From: Turritopsis dohrnii
Taxonomy: Eukaryota; Cnidaria; Hydrozoa; Anthoathecata; Oceaniidae
DNA length: 64,000 nucleotides
Assembly (NCBI GenBank): GCA_027922465.2
Contig: BQMF02000213.1
Span: 186,001-250,000, forward strand
Reading direction: 5' to 3'
Shown: positions 11,676 to 22,149 of the stretch, one piece after another
Layout of the letters: every line of letters starts with the position of its first letter
Numbering within the stretch: the first letter of the stretch is position 1
Notes under the pieces: generated by a model
Seen by the model: the letters and a program-made list of their open reading frames with translations, nothing else
Database searches by the model: none
Told to the model about the DNA's origin: nothing
Position numbers and translations under genes: made by a program

Positions 11676-12524
11676 CTATAAATATATCGACTAGCGTATT
11701 TGCCTTAAAGTTTGAAACGCAGATTTCTAATGGATTTTTCGCTTTAATTTTCTTTTTTCTTTTGGCTCTTACAGAATTTCTTTAACAAATCTTAATCTTA
11801 TTTTGATTATAAAATACATATCCATGGTTTCAGTTCACACATTTCTTTTGTTTGTAGCAAATGCTTTCTGATATTACTTGTTAAGCCTTATTTACACTTT
11901 TTGAAAGGTATAGTAGCATCAGTGTGACATAGGCATAAGAGATAACAAAAAGTAACAAAAGTTTTGTTTGTTTTTGTTTCCTTTGCATAGCTTGCAATGT
12001 ATAGCTGGCTGTGTGTACAAATTGGTCTCCTTGAGCGCATGGCATTTTTAGCTAAAGCTACATTTCTTTAGAAGGATGTCAGATAAGCATACCGTGAAGG
12101 AGTTGAAAAGAGTAAAAATGAATGGATCTTAACTCCCAAAGATGTTTGAAAAGTGACTTCTCAGTTTTATTCTTTAAAGATCATCTTATAATCTTGTATG
12201 TACTATATTGGCATATATCATTTTCTTTCCTTTAGTCCTTTTGCTACGGTGGCCGGTACGGGCCATGGTAAAAATAAGTTTAAATTTAAAAAAAGATCGT
12301 ATGAAATAAAGGATTAAAATTTGAAAAGTAACAAAATAAAAATTCAATCGGATAAAGAATATAAGAAAGACAAAAACAATAACGAAATAGTGAAAATAAA
12401 ATCAAATCTGTGAATATTTATTTACTTGCAACAAAATTTTGTTCAACAACCAAGAAAAAAGTTTAGAGATCAATAAGCTGGCGTTTTTACCTATTGGGAG
12501 AGCACGTTTTAGCAACATTTTAAA
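11676..12524. other. Upstream flank of HECT-like pseudogene, copy 2
   Basis: Duplicate of 1423-2271. No gene or RNA recognised. Confidence 0.5.
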
Positions 12525-14007
12525 ATGGCAGGCATGAGTCACTGCCAAATGTGTGGCTTCAAGTTAGAACAGTTTGATCTGTTTTGTGCCTGCTGTGGTG
12601 AAGCTAAGACACCAGATAAACCGAGAACTTGTAATTCATTTGGAGTAATGAATTTAGAAGAATATCGTCAGCGGAAAAGTGCTGAAAGAGCTACTCATTT
12701 CAAAGATAAACGACCAGCAGCAACCACGATGTCAACTTCATCGTCAAAAGCTAAAAGAAATGGTATTAGTAAATGTTGGATTAATGAAACCTGATGATTT
12801 TGACTTATGGAAGCCTATACGTGTGAAGAAATTGCCGATAAGAATCGAATCGACTGCCAGTTCATCTGCAATCAAGTTGGCAGCAGTGAACAAGCATGCA
12901 TCTCATGATCAGTTATTTTGTGCAGAAGATGATTATGTTCTGTTATATCCAGTCGGGAACGAAGTTGTATATGCGCCAGGAATACCTGGTGATCAGTGCA
13001 GGTTTTTCACACTAGACAAATATAAAGAGGAAATTTGCAAACCTTACTCTCAGTTGAAATTTTACTTGACTCCGGCTGGTTTGTATAATGCATATGACTC
13101 AGATGATATTGACAAAGTAACTTTCAGACCATTGCCAAAAAGTGACATTCTTTTTGATGAACCTGATGATCTGGATGTGTGTACCAGTTGTCCAGCAACG
13201 ACTAAAGAACTGAGTGAAAATAAAGATTGTCTTAACAATGTTGAAAGTGAAGTACCTTTGTCTGCAAGAAACAAAATTAAAGGGCTTGCTGAAAAAGATT
13301 TAACATTGTCTGAAAAGTTAGGTAATATTAAGGACATTTTTCTGCCAGTGACTCTACTCTTATCAGTTTGAGAAGAATAGAATTAACTAAGGATGGAATA
13401 AAGCCATTTCATGTATAATTTATTAATGAAGAAGGTGTTGATGCAGGAGGACTATCTTGGGAGTTCTTTTCATGTATTTTTGAAGATGCTCAGCAATATT
13501 TAATGCAAGGTAATCAACAACTAACTTTTATACATGACTTACAGAAGCTGGCAAATGGTGACTTTATGAGATTTAGGCATCTTATTGGTTTGGCGTTAGT
13601 GTTCGGTTACCCTGGTCCTAGATGTTTCATGGCAACAGTTGTATCACATTTATTAGATCAAGAGTTTGTTTTACCTGACATAAGAAGTGTTCCAGATTTA
13701 GAATTGCAAGAAAAGCTTTCAGGAATTTTGAAATGCAAAGATGAGGAAAAACTGAAAGGTATTTTCAATAATTTTCCTGAAAGATTTGACATGGGTGTTA
13801 CCCAATTGACTTGGACTATTGACACCAAAGAAAAATAAGTGAAAGACATGGTGAGGCATGTTTGCTTATCTTCTTGTATGGAAGAAATTGCTGAAGTTAA
13901 AAATGGCATGGATATACTTGGTGTTCGTGATATTTGTAAGTTGCATCCAGATGATGCTAGGTGTGAATTCGGAAGAGCATCGTCACCATCCGTAGCAGAT
14001 GTATTAA
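12525..14007 (+). pseudogene. Zinc-ribbon/HECT E3-ligase-like pseudogene, 5' and N-lobe part, copy 2
   Basis: Same gene as 2272-3754, with the zinc ribbon (CQMCG/CACCG), the LVNVGLM...LYPVGNEVVYAPG domain and the HECT N-lobe start (EGVDAGG). It shares the frameshifts near 12758 and 13348 and the TAA stops at 13416-13418 and 13836-13838. Reading reaches SVADV and is interrupted at TTAA 14004-14007 by the Kolobok-like element. The same frame resumes at 17522 with SYFGNTKYSTET, so 12525-14007 and 17522-17944 were once one gene. The family call rests on recalled motifs. Confidence 0.85.
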
Positions 14008-14021
14008 AGGACTGGTATCAT
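14008..14021 (+). repeat. Left terminal inverted repeat of the Kolobok-like element
   Basis: AGGACTGGTATCAT directly after TTAA. It is the exact reverse complement of 17504-17517, and the same left end sits at 3755 in copy 1. Confidence 0.95.
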
Positions 14022-14278
14022 GAAATTTTCGAAATTTCATTTTTTGTTGTTTTCTTGTAGTTTAAAGGTAGAAAAATTAACTATTGTCAGTTTTTGTAAC
14101 AAAAAGTGCTTTTATCCCCTCTATAATTAAAGTTAAAAAACTAATAATTTATTCCTCATAATTAAGTGACATCATTGAAGAAGTTTGCTTCTAAAGAGAG
14201 TTGCCGTTACAAGTCAACTGTTCTTGATAAGAAACATATCATTGAAAAATTATACATTAAATAAGTTATTTTACTATT

Positions 14279-16568
14279 ATGGTTATTTGTGCTGCTGTTG
14301 GTTGTGACAGTGATTCAACCAAAAATCAGAAAGTAAGTCTTTTCCGTCTTCCAAGAGACGGAAAGCTGAAAAAAATATGGGTTGATAAACTGAAAAGAGC
14401 TAACCTTCCTGCTGAGAAAAATATTCGTGTCTGTCATAAACATTTTGAGGATTGTTGTTTTGAGAGAGATTTGAAGGTAAGTTATATTATATTTACATTA
14501 ATTGTTATTCAAGTATGAATTTAAAACAACAGTTTTCCCTCGTATTTTTATTCTCACAATTTTGTAAATATTTTCTTAGCGTAGTAACTTTGTGTACAAA
14601 TTTTCTCCTTTCAAGAAATATGTATGATCTTTTACAGCACGTGCAACGCCTAATAGGTTTTCCCGATTATGCTCCAAATAAAAGAATTTTTTATTTAGAA
14701 TGAATTACTAAATCTGCCAACTCGAAGAATTCTAAAACCCGATGCTATTCCAACAATATTTTCACACTCAAACATCGCTAAGAAAAGGTTATCTAGTTGT
14801 CATACAGGAGAGTCTTCTGTTAAGAGACAGGTGATTTGACCTCGCCTTGATATATAAATCTGAACTGAAAATCAGCGTTATATTGAGATTTTATTTTACA
14901 TTTCAGATTGTTGAAAATGCGTGTGAAACTCATTCCAAAGAAATTTTCGATGATCAAGTTGTTGAGCCTGTTGAAGTACAAAGTATATCTACTCAAACTG
15001 AAACAGTAGTAGTAGTCCAATGTGACAAAGAAACATAAACTGACTTTGAAATGCTAGATCATAATGTTTCATTTTCAGACACATCCTCGTTGTCAAATGA
15101 AGAACAAGATACTAGCGTTCACATTTCTGATATAGAAACAGATGATAGTGAAAGCGACAACTTAGAATCAAAAACAAGAATATCATCAGCTTTCATTATC
15201 TATTGGACATCTTTGCTACTTTTATTGAAGCGATGTTTAACTTGTGGACACAAAGCTCAAGTTCTAAATGTAGTAACCCGTGGTACAGCAATTACAGTTA
15301 ATTTACTTTGCATATTTGGCCATGCAAACGTCTGGTGATCTCAACCAGTTAGTCGATCGCACTTCACTGGAAATGTAGTTGTTTCAGCAGGAGTGCTTTT
15401 TAGTTCGAATATGTTTGAGAAAATACGAAGATTTTTCGAAGTAATTGAACTACAGTTTGTATCAAAATCAACCTTTTACAGGATACAAAGCAAATATCTT
15501 TTCGGGATGGCTAATGAGGCTTGGTTGCACGAACAGAGTAGCATCATTAGGAAAATGAGTAAGCAGATGTGATAGCCCAGGTCATTGTGCCAAATATTTG
15601 ACATATTCTTTTCTTGACCAAAAAAGCAACAAAATTTCTGCTATGGCCATAACACAGTGTACGGAATCAGGTAATTCAAATCGCATGGAAAAATTTGCAT
15701 TCGAAAAAGTTTTGAATGAACTGAAATCAAAAGGTATCACCATCGACCAGATAACAACTGATCGTCATATCCAAATAAAAAAGTACATGAGGGAAACTCA
15801 ACAGGATATTGATCATCAATTTGACATATGGCATGTCTGCAAAAATATAAAGAAAAAACTGGTGGCAGCAGCTAAGAAAAAATCGAATGCAGCACTAAAC
15901 TATTGGATAAAATCTAACCACTTCTGGTGTCGTGTGGAACATGTAACAATGATGAACAGTTGCTAAAAGAAAAGTGGATAAGTATTCTATTCCACATTCA
16001 GAACAAGCATCAATGGACAGGAGGCACTATGTTGCATGCATGTTCCCAAGGCGAACTTTCCCAAAACAAAGATTGGTTACCACCTGATTCTGATGTCTTC
16101 CGTTCTCTTCAAACTATCGTGCTTGATAAGTCTCTTTTGTCCGACACGAAGCATTTTACAAAATTTTCACATACTGGAAATTTGGAAGTTTACCACGCCC
16201 TTTATAATAAGTGGGTGCCAAAAAGCACCCATTTTTCATATCATGGGATGATTGCCTGTAGTCAATTAGCTGCTATCGATTTTAATAGTGGATGTGACTT
16301 AAATCAGGCACAGACACAGGAAGGTGAGAAACGATTTAATATAAGTTTTTCAAAAGTGACGCGTAACTGGTCTGCTAAACCGATAAAAGAACAAAAAGAT
16401 CGCGCAGTTTTTAAAGATATGGTTGCCCGAACCATAGAGGTCGTGGAGAAACAAATTGAACTTCCCCTTCCAATATTGCCTGACCTTCCCGAACGCATAG
16501 CACCTGAAGACAAGCCAGACAAAGTTGATACTATCAAAAAACAACAGTCAAGATTTAAAGTCATATAG
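14279..16568 (+). pseudogene. THAP-domain DDE transposase of the Kolobok-like element
   Basis: Exon 1 (14279-14476) encodes a full THAP finger (CAAVGC, W, CHKHF) and ends at GTAAGT. Exon 2 is 14699-14830 (TTTAG acceptor, CAG/GTGATT donor, phase 0). Exon 3 starts at 14907 after TTTCAG. The catalytic part shows CDSPGHCAKY, then TTDRHIQIKKYM with HQFDIWHVCK, then HTGNLEVYHALYNKW; the D, D and E of these blocks are candidate catalytic residues. Lesions are TAA at 15036-15038, TGA at 15336-15338 and frameshifts near 15555 and 15925. It would have bound element ends through THAP and catalysed cut-and-paste transposition. Superfamily assignment rests on THAP plus the TTAA site; the triad is inferred. 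Confidence 0.8.
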
Positions 16569-17296
16569 AACAGCTGGTATTGTTTACATCTCTTTCACTT
16601 TCTTCATATCCCATGTAAGCACCGTATTTCTCTGGAATAGTCTCTCTTATTTTCGAAATTACACAAGATGGTATCACTCTCCGATTTCCTTTTCCCAAAT
16701 ATTGGAAAATCCACAATATAAACTGTTTGTAGGCTGCATATCGATAAGATTTATTTGAAGTTTCTTTTTCCAAATAATTGCCACTTATCTCATGAAAACT
16801 AACTAGCACATTTCAAAGAACAGTCTTATTTAAGCACAGCGTGATGAATTCCTGTGACATTGCAACACAAGTTTGATCTATGATATAAAAAAAAATCGGG
16901 AAAACGTAAGAGAGTGAACGATGAATGATGAAAGCTGTTTTTCAAAAACAAAAGTTAAAATGAAAAAGATGAAAAATAAAAATTATTTATACTTTCAAAC
17001 TTTTCATCATCTATTGCTTGAACTTCTTTACAACATAAACAATCAATTTCCCTGGACTCTACTACACATTTACCACATTCACACCAACTCAAGCTCCCAA
17101 CTCTATTTGGCTTTGTATGAGACACATCGGAAAACGGTGATGATAATGTTGACATTTGTGTTTGTCGCTTTTCCTTGGCTTCTGGCTCAAACTTATATGG
17201 CTCTAAGGCGGCAAAACCTTTCAAGCATTCCTCAACAAGAGATTCATCGCTAGAGATCTCATCATCATTACTACTTGAACTTAAGTTATCGGCCAT
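16561..17296 (-). pseudogene. P2RX7 ballast-domain-like gene inside the transposon, one stop
   Basis: Exon 1 (17296-16993) starts at ATG with an acidic N-terminus, then PYKFEPEA and a cysteine cluster WCECGKC...CLCCKE. The donor is GTATAA. Exon 2 begins at 16877 after ATATCATAG; the phase-1 join matches. It continues with FITLCLNK, SYRYAAYKQFILW, GKGNRRVIPSCVISKIR and ends at 16561. These blocks match the zinc-binding cytoplasmic (ballast) domain of the P2X7 receptor C-terminus, which occurs as free-standing proteins in many invertebrates. No channel segment is present. An in-frame TGA at 16813-16815 breaks exon 2. The gene lies wholly within the Kolobok-like element, convergent with the transposase, so it is likely an element accessory gene of unknown role, or a captured host gene. 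Confidence 0.8.
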
Positions 17297-17503
17297 ACTC
17301 TTGAAGAAAGCGAATTAAACAAGCACTTGTTCAGTAAATGATATTAATGAAACTTCTGCAATGACGTCACACAAATTTCTGACGGGGGTTTATAAAAAAT
17401 TAAAAAATTAAATATCTTTGAAACCACAACTTCAAATTTGAAAATTCCAACGCAGAACTGTTACATACTTTTACAGCTTTAATACTACGTAGCATTTGTA
17501 TTG

Positions 17504-17517
17504 ATGATACCAGTCCT
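17504..17517 (-). repeat. Right terminal inverted repeat of the Kolobok-like element
   Basis: ATGATACCAGTCCT directly before TTAA; exact reverse complement of 14008-14021. Confidence 0.95.
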
Positions 17518-17521
17518 TTAA

Positions 17522-17944
17522 GTTATTTTGGCAACACAAAATATTCTACAGAAACTACCTTGAAAGAAAAAGAAGAGGATGTCTATCGTAACTCAACAAA
17601 TTTTATTGAGTCTTTGCATGCTAAATAAGCTTAACCTTGCAATGTGATTGAGCTGGATGATGATGGGAAGGAAAATAAATGTAACAAAACATTGTCACTT
17701 GAAGATTTCTTGAGATTTTGCACTGGTTCAAAGTATGTGACATATAGCATCATTGGTTAAGGAAAAATCAACTTTCTGCACTTTGACAGAAATGAACGAA
17801 CTGATAACTGGAATGGAATGCATGTGGCTGTAAATACTTGTAATTTCACTATAACATTTCCATTAAATGAACGATATGTTACAGACGGTGTTTCATTTGG
17901 GAAGAACCTTAGTGATGATATCATTGAATCACCAGGATTTGGTA
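17522..17944 (+). pseudogene. HECT C-lobe part of the zinc-ribbon/HECT pseudogene
   Basis: This continues the frame of 12525-14007 once the transposon is removed (GTA TTA | AGT TAT TTT). It includes LSLEDFLRFCTGSKYVT and VAVNTCNFTITFPLNERYV, matching the HECT C-lobe. The cysteine codon at 17839-17841, in the TC-then-hydrophobic-then-P context, is the expected ubiquitin-accepting residue. Stops occur at 17626-17628, 17632-17634 and 17758-17760, all in one frame with no shift. The partner C-lobe in duplication copy 1 is missing. Confidence 0.8.
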
Positions 17945-18330
17945 AAGCCAGAATTTTTTTTTTTTAAAAAACAGTTATTTTGTTAATTTGTGTCAACATG
18001 ATTGATAACTGATGATTCATATCTTTTGTTTGCCATTTGCAACATTTCTCTTTCTTTTCATGCAAGATTTGCTTTCTTTTGTTTAACAGTGTATATCCAT
18101 AAGTTCAGTATTTTTTGGTTGCAAGTGTTGTCTACAATCCATAAAATGTAGATTTTCAATGGAATTCGCTCCCAGTATGGTCAACATTCTAGTTTTCTAA
18201 TTTTACTATCTAATTTCAGCTAAAAGGATTTGAGTGATCAATTATTTCATTTTGTTGGTTATGGTTACGTTGCATTATGATTGTATTGATATTTCAATAT
18301 AGTTTTTTGTTAGAAATATGTTAGCATTAT
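17945..18330. other. AT-rich spacer, nothing recognised
   Basis: No ORF or repeat recognised. A T-rich run occurs at about 17957-17968. Confidence 0.4.
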
Positions 18331-19880
18331 ATAGCATCATTGGTAAAGGAAAAATCAATCGCGAGGATGACCAGGATAATGTGCACACATATTTGCAACT
18401 AGGAGAACTGCAGAGATATGGAAGTCTTTCTTGCTTGCACCTTAGTCATAAAAATCCTGGCGTACGTCTCATTGGCATCGGTGAAGTTCTTAGAAGAATT
18501 GTTGGCAAAGCTGTAACTACATCCCTCAAAAATGAAATACAGCAAGCGGCTGGCAACCTCCAGCTCTGTGTTGGTCAACCAGGTGGATGTGAAGCTGCTG
18601 TTCATGCTGTGGCTGAGATTTATGAGAACGGCGATACTCAAGCTGTTCTGCTGGTAGATGCGATGAATGTGTTCAACAGTCTGAATAGAGCAGTTACGAT
18701 ACAAAATATCAAAGTTTTGTGTCCGAGCCTTTTTTATGTACGTGTCCAATTGTTACTCACGAGAGATACGCTTAGTTGTCGTCAATGGAGTCAATGGAAG
18801 GAACAACCCAGGGAGACCCAATCGCTATGGCCTTATACCGTCTACTACCATTGCCCAAAAATTTAAAGAATACATTAAACGTTAAACAAGTGACATATGC
18901 TGACGACCTTACCAGTGCTGGAAAAATCAATTCGTTGAGAACATGGTGGGATAACTTGTTGAATCTTGGTCCAAAAATAGGCTATTTTCATAATCCATCC
19001 AAATCACGATTAATAGAAAAGCCAGAATTCTTGGATGAGACAAACATTTTCAGTGACACATCCATCAAAATCACAACAAAGGGTCACGAACGTCTCGGTG
19101 CTGCAATAGGACAGAAGAATTATGAAATGCAATTTGTAGCTGCTAAGGTGGAGACGTGGATAAAAGTGGATAAAAGAACTGAATCTACTCAGGCCGCATA
19201 CGTAGCATTCATAGTAGGACACCGACAAAAATTCAACTACAACTTTACAATGATTGGCGATCTTGATAAATTACTCCATCCAATTGAAAACCAAATTCGC
19301 CTATGTTTGATTCCAGCGTTATGCGACGGGAGACAACGCAACGTCATGGAACAACAAATAATCACTCTCCCTATTAAGATGGGTGGACGTGATGTTGCAG
19401 TGGAATCAACATTGGTAGATGCCATTATAGAATCGAGTGATTTGGCATCTTCATCCATCAAAGGAGCTGAAGCTACAGCTGATTTAGTGCAAATGGGTTT
19501 TGGCAATGATATGAAAGAGCATTTTCCGACTTGAAGGTGTGTAACCTTATCGCTCCTAGTTACAGTAACAAATCAATTGTTGCTACATTATCAGCAATGG
19601 AAAAACAAAAAAAGCGCTGCTACAACCACAAGATACATGAAATTGACAAGGGTGCGTTTACCCCTCTGATATTTGGTGCAACTGGTGGAATTGGCCATGA
19701 ATGCTCCATTTTCTTTAGTAAATTAGCGGAGAGACTTGCTAAGAAGCAAAAATGTCACAAAAGTGAGATCGTATCTGGTATCATTCGTTTTAATCAGATT
19801 GTTGACAGTTGTGACCTACCTGAGGGGTGAACGATCAAGTTGTTTTAAAGATCAATTTTTGCCTATTTTTAAAAAATATA
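18331..19880 (+). pseudogene. Reverse transcriptase pseudogene (GTTQGDP / YADD type)
   Basis: Motifs in order: LIGIGEVLRRIVGKAV, LCVGQPGGCEAAVHA, VLLVDAMNVFNSLNRA, GTTQGDPIAMALY, VTYADDLTSAG and WWDNLLNLGPKIGY. A C-terminal block then carries FTPLIFGATGGIG and, in another frame, LIRLLTVVTYLRG. This RT type is common in cnidarian repeats, but I cannot assign its superfamily. Frameshifts occur near 18770, 19530 and 19770. Residues before LGELQRYG come partly from a second copy of a HECT C-lobe segment (see findings). DNA-binding and integration domains were not found. Confidence 0.75.
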
Positions 19881-20165
19881 AAAGAGAACATCATAGAAAG
19901 AAAAAGAAGAGAGTGAGGTTGCACTTTACGAAAAGTTAAACCAAACCAAGAAATATGGGACAAAAAAGTCAATTAACTTTAATCGAAGAAGAGTCAATGA
20001 AAAGACAGTAAAACCTTTTTATCTTAACTTTTATTCTGTTTTTCATACTAAATACATGTCACAAACTTTTAACACTGCAGATAAAAAAGAACTTATACAA
20101 CTATTTTCTGATTTCCCCAACACTTCTAACATATTTAAGTTGCCATGATACAGAACCTGCCTCGC
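19881..20165. other. Spacer between RT and Harbinger remnants
   Basis: AT-rich with short ORFs only; nothing recognised. Confidence 0.4.
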
Positions 20166-20168
20166 TAA

Positions 20169-20762
20169 TTACGTAGTCCTTAAACCGTTCTCTAAGTTCC
20201 ACAGCTTCAACTTTTTGACGTCCCCTTTCATTGGATTAATGGGTTGTAATCCACTGCCATTTTTTACCCGAGATTTCCATTCACCCTCTTTGATGGTTCC
20301 GTCTGCTAGCTCAACATCCAAAAACCCTGTGGGAATGTATGTTGAGTTTTCTGTTTGGCGCAAATAGTTATGCAAGCAAAGACATGCCATAACCTAATTT
20401 TCCGTGTTTTTAACAGAAGCTTTAATAGGTTGGCTGATAATTCTCCAACAGGCTCTCAAGATACGGAAGGCGTTTTCTATTACCCTTCTTTCCCTAGAAT
20501 GCCGGTAATTATAGATCTTCTTCTCTTCTGAAAGCTTATCTGGTAGTGGCCAGATAAGCCAAGGTTTTAGCAGGAAAATTTCACCTCCTACCAAAAAGAA
20601 GGGAGCTTCCAGATTTGTTCCCGGTATCAGTTCAATTGCAGGCAAATTCAGCGTGTTGTTTTCGATTGCATAGCTGATACCTGATTGAGCAAAAACACCG
20701 CTATCGCTGTTTGATCCACATCGTAAAATTGTACTTTGCATCACAAATTGCCAAGAGTACAA
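20169..20762 (-). pseudogene. PIF/Harbinger transposase C-terminal half
   Basis: The minus strand shows the DDE_Tnp_4-type order: SDSGVF, GGEIFLLKPWLIWPLP, YRHSRERRVIENAFRIL (with the conserved E), WRIISQPIKA and LCLHNYLRQTE. The reading is open except for one in-frame TAG at 20394-20396. The usual catalytic D before the EIF/AF-L block appears as G (VGGEIF), so it would be inactive even without the stop. The N-terminal half and a Myb-like partner gene were not seen nearby. No terminal repeats identified. Confidence 0.75.
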
Positions 20763-20883
20763 TGCTAAATGTCCGGCATTGACTTCATTTAACCTCTAAT
20801 ATAAGACGTGAAATTACTATATTATACTAGCATTCTATTTCATACTATCTACAGTATCTATTATACATAACGTGCCTATATAT

Positions 20884-21352
20884 TACATATACTATATGTA
20901 CTATATGTATATATACTATATCTATATATATCTTCAGTATCTATAGTATCTATAATATCTACAACATCTATAGTATCTATAATATCTATAGTATCTATAG
21001 TATCTATAACATCCATAGTATCTATAATATCTATACTAACTTCAGTATCTATGGTATCCACAACATCTATAGTATCTACAACATTTATAATATCTATAAC
21101 ATCTACAGTATCTATAACATCTATAGTATCTATAATATCTATAACATCTATAACATCTATACTATCTACAGTATCTATGGTATCCACAACATCTATAGTA
21201 TCTATAACATCTATAACATCTATAGTATATATAACATCTATAGTATCTATAACATCTATAGTATCTGTAATATCTATAATATCTATAACATCTATAATAT
21301 CTATAATATCTATAACATCTATAGTATCTATAATATCTATAACACAATATGC
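20884..21352. repeat. 9-bp-unit minisatellite (ATCTATAGT/ATCTATAAC)
   Basis: Roughly 450 bp of imperfect tandem nonamers such as ATCTATAGT, ATCTATAAT and ATCTATAAC. It directly abuts the broken end of a Penelope-like RT. Reading through gives meaningless repeats (IDT/IDV on one strand, SITS on the other), so the ORFs here are not genes. Confidence 0.9.
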
Positions 21353-21364
21353 TAGAAATGCTAG

Positions 21365-21806
21365 CCAATGCTAAACTAGGGCCTAAAGGTGATGCCATGG
21401 CTACGCCGTCTATTTGTTGATATAGAGTTTTGTCAAACATAAAAAAAGAATTAAAGGTAGTCCATTCGGGGAGTTCATTAAAATCTTTCTTGGAAAGTTT
21501 ACCTATTTTATCACAATTATTAAAAAGGTTGTCAACACAAATGTTAATGGTCTCATTAAATGAAATATTGTTAAACAAAGAGTCTACATCCAGACTAGCC
21601 ATATAGAGCTGAGGGACCTGTTTCCTAACTTCTTCTGCAAATGAGAAAAAGTCCTTGACAGTATACCTATTGGTTGTTAAAGGCGCTAAAATGGGTATGA
21701 AAAATTTAGTTATTTTGTACGTGGGAGTATCGATAGCTGACAGAATAAGGTAGACTACCATTGATACAAGCTTTATGAACCATACATAGGCCATACAAAG
21801 TACCAT
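21365..21806 (-). pseudogene. Penelope-like element reverse transcriptase fragment
   Basis: The minus-strand reading shows ILSAIDTPTYKITKFF, PILAPLTTNRYTVKD, ASLDVDSLFNNI with the first catalytic D, FMFDKTLYQQIDGVAMASPLGPSLA, and then runs into the minisatellite. These are the recognisable early RT blocks of Penelope/Poseidon-type elements. The YADD block, thumb and GIY-YIG endonuclease are missing because the array replaces them. Confidence 0.75.
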
Positions 21807-22149
21807 ACAAAGAATTACATTTTGGTGGGAAATAACGACGAATTCCTTACGTCAAAAATCGTGATACTTGGTAGATATAGTTTATTTATCACAAGAAAGG
21901 AACAAATATGACATAGAGTTTTAGTTTGAAGTCAACGACATAAACAAAAAAGTATGTACACTTTCTTTGTATTAGCGAAAAGACCATCTTTGCAATAAAA
22001 CAACTTATTTATATAAACAAAATTAAGGTTAGACAGAGTATTCCATCCAGGAGATCTTGGGCAAGATTACATAAACATAACTAACACCAGCAATGATATA
22101 GTTTAATGGTGACTGTGAATGGTGAAACAAGAACCAAAGACACATTACT
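21807..22149. other. Spacer, nothing recognised
   Basis: AT-rich sequence between the Penelope fragment and the OTU/CXC transposon genes. The transposon's 3' end probably lies here, but I see no clear inverted repeat. Confidence 0.4.

Larger units (their letters stand above)
10189..15446 (+). repeat. Large direct duplication, copy 2
   Basis: Partner of 147-5113, in the same orientation about 10 kb downstream. It keeps sequence lost from copy 1: about 210 bp at roughly 10499-10707 and about 80 bp near 15215-15294. Past 15446 it continues into the remainder of the Kolobok-like element, so copy 2 is the more complete version. Junction words at 10176-10196 contain short repeats of AACCAATATAATC. 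Confidence 0.95.
14008..17517 (+). mobile_element. Kolobok-like DNA transposon with a P2RX7-like second gene
   Basis: The boundaries are explicit. TTAA at 14004-14007 and again at 17518-17521 flank perfect 14-bp inverted ends, AGGACTGGTATCAT (14008-14021) and ATGATACCAGTCCT (17504-17517). TTAA targets together with a THAP-domain transposase are the published hallmarks of the Kolobok superfamily. The 3510-bp element encodes a THAP/DDE transposase on the plus strand and a two-exon P2RX7 ballast-like gene on the minus strand, convergent and ending within a few bases of each other at 16561-16568. Both genes now carry stops or frameshifts, so this copy is dead. Removing it joins the HECT gene perfectly in frame. 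Confidence 0.9.

Noticed and set aside
14024..14060. KDWYHEIFEISFFVVFL as the natural end of the HECT-like protein
   Set aside because: These residues are translated from the left end of the Kolobok-like element; the true continuation is at 17522.
16561..17296. A true P2X receptor gene
   Set aside because: No transmembrane or ATP-binding channel segments are present; only the cytoplasmic ballast-like domain, inside a transposon.
20876..21374. ORFs on both strands encoding IDT/IDV and SITS repeats
   Set aside because: They are read-through of a 9-bp minisatellite.
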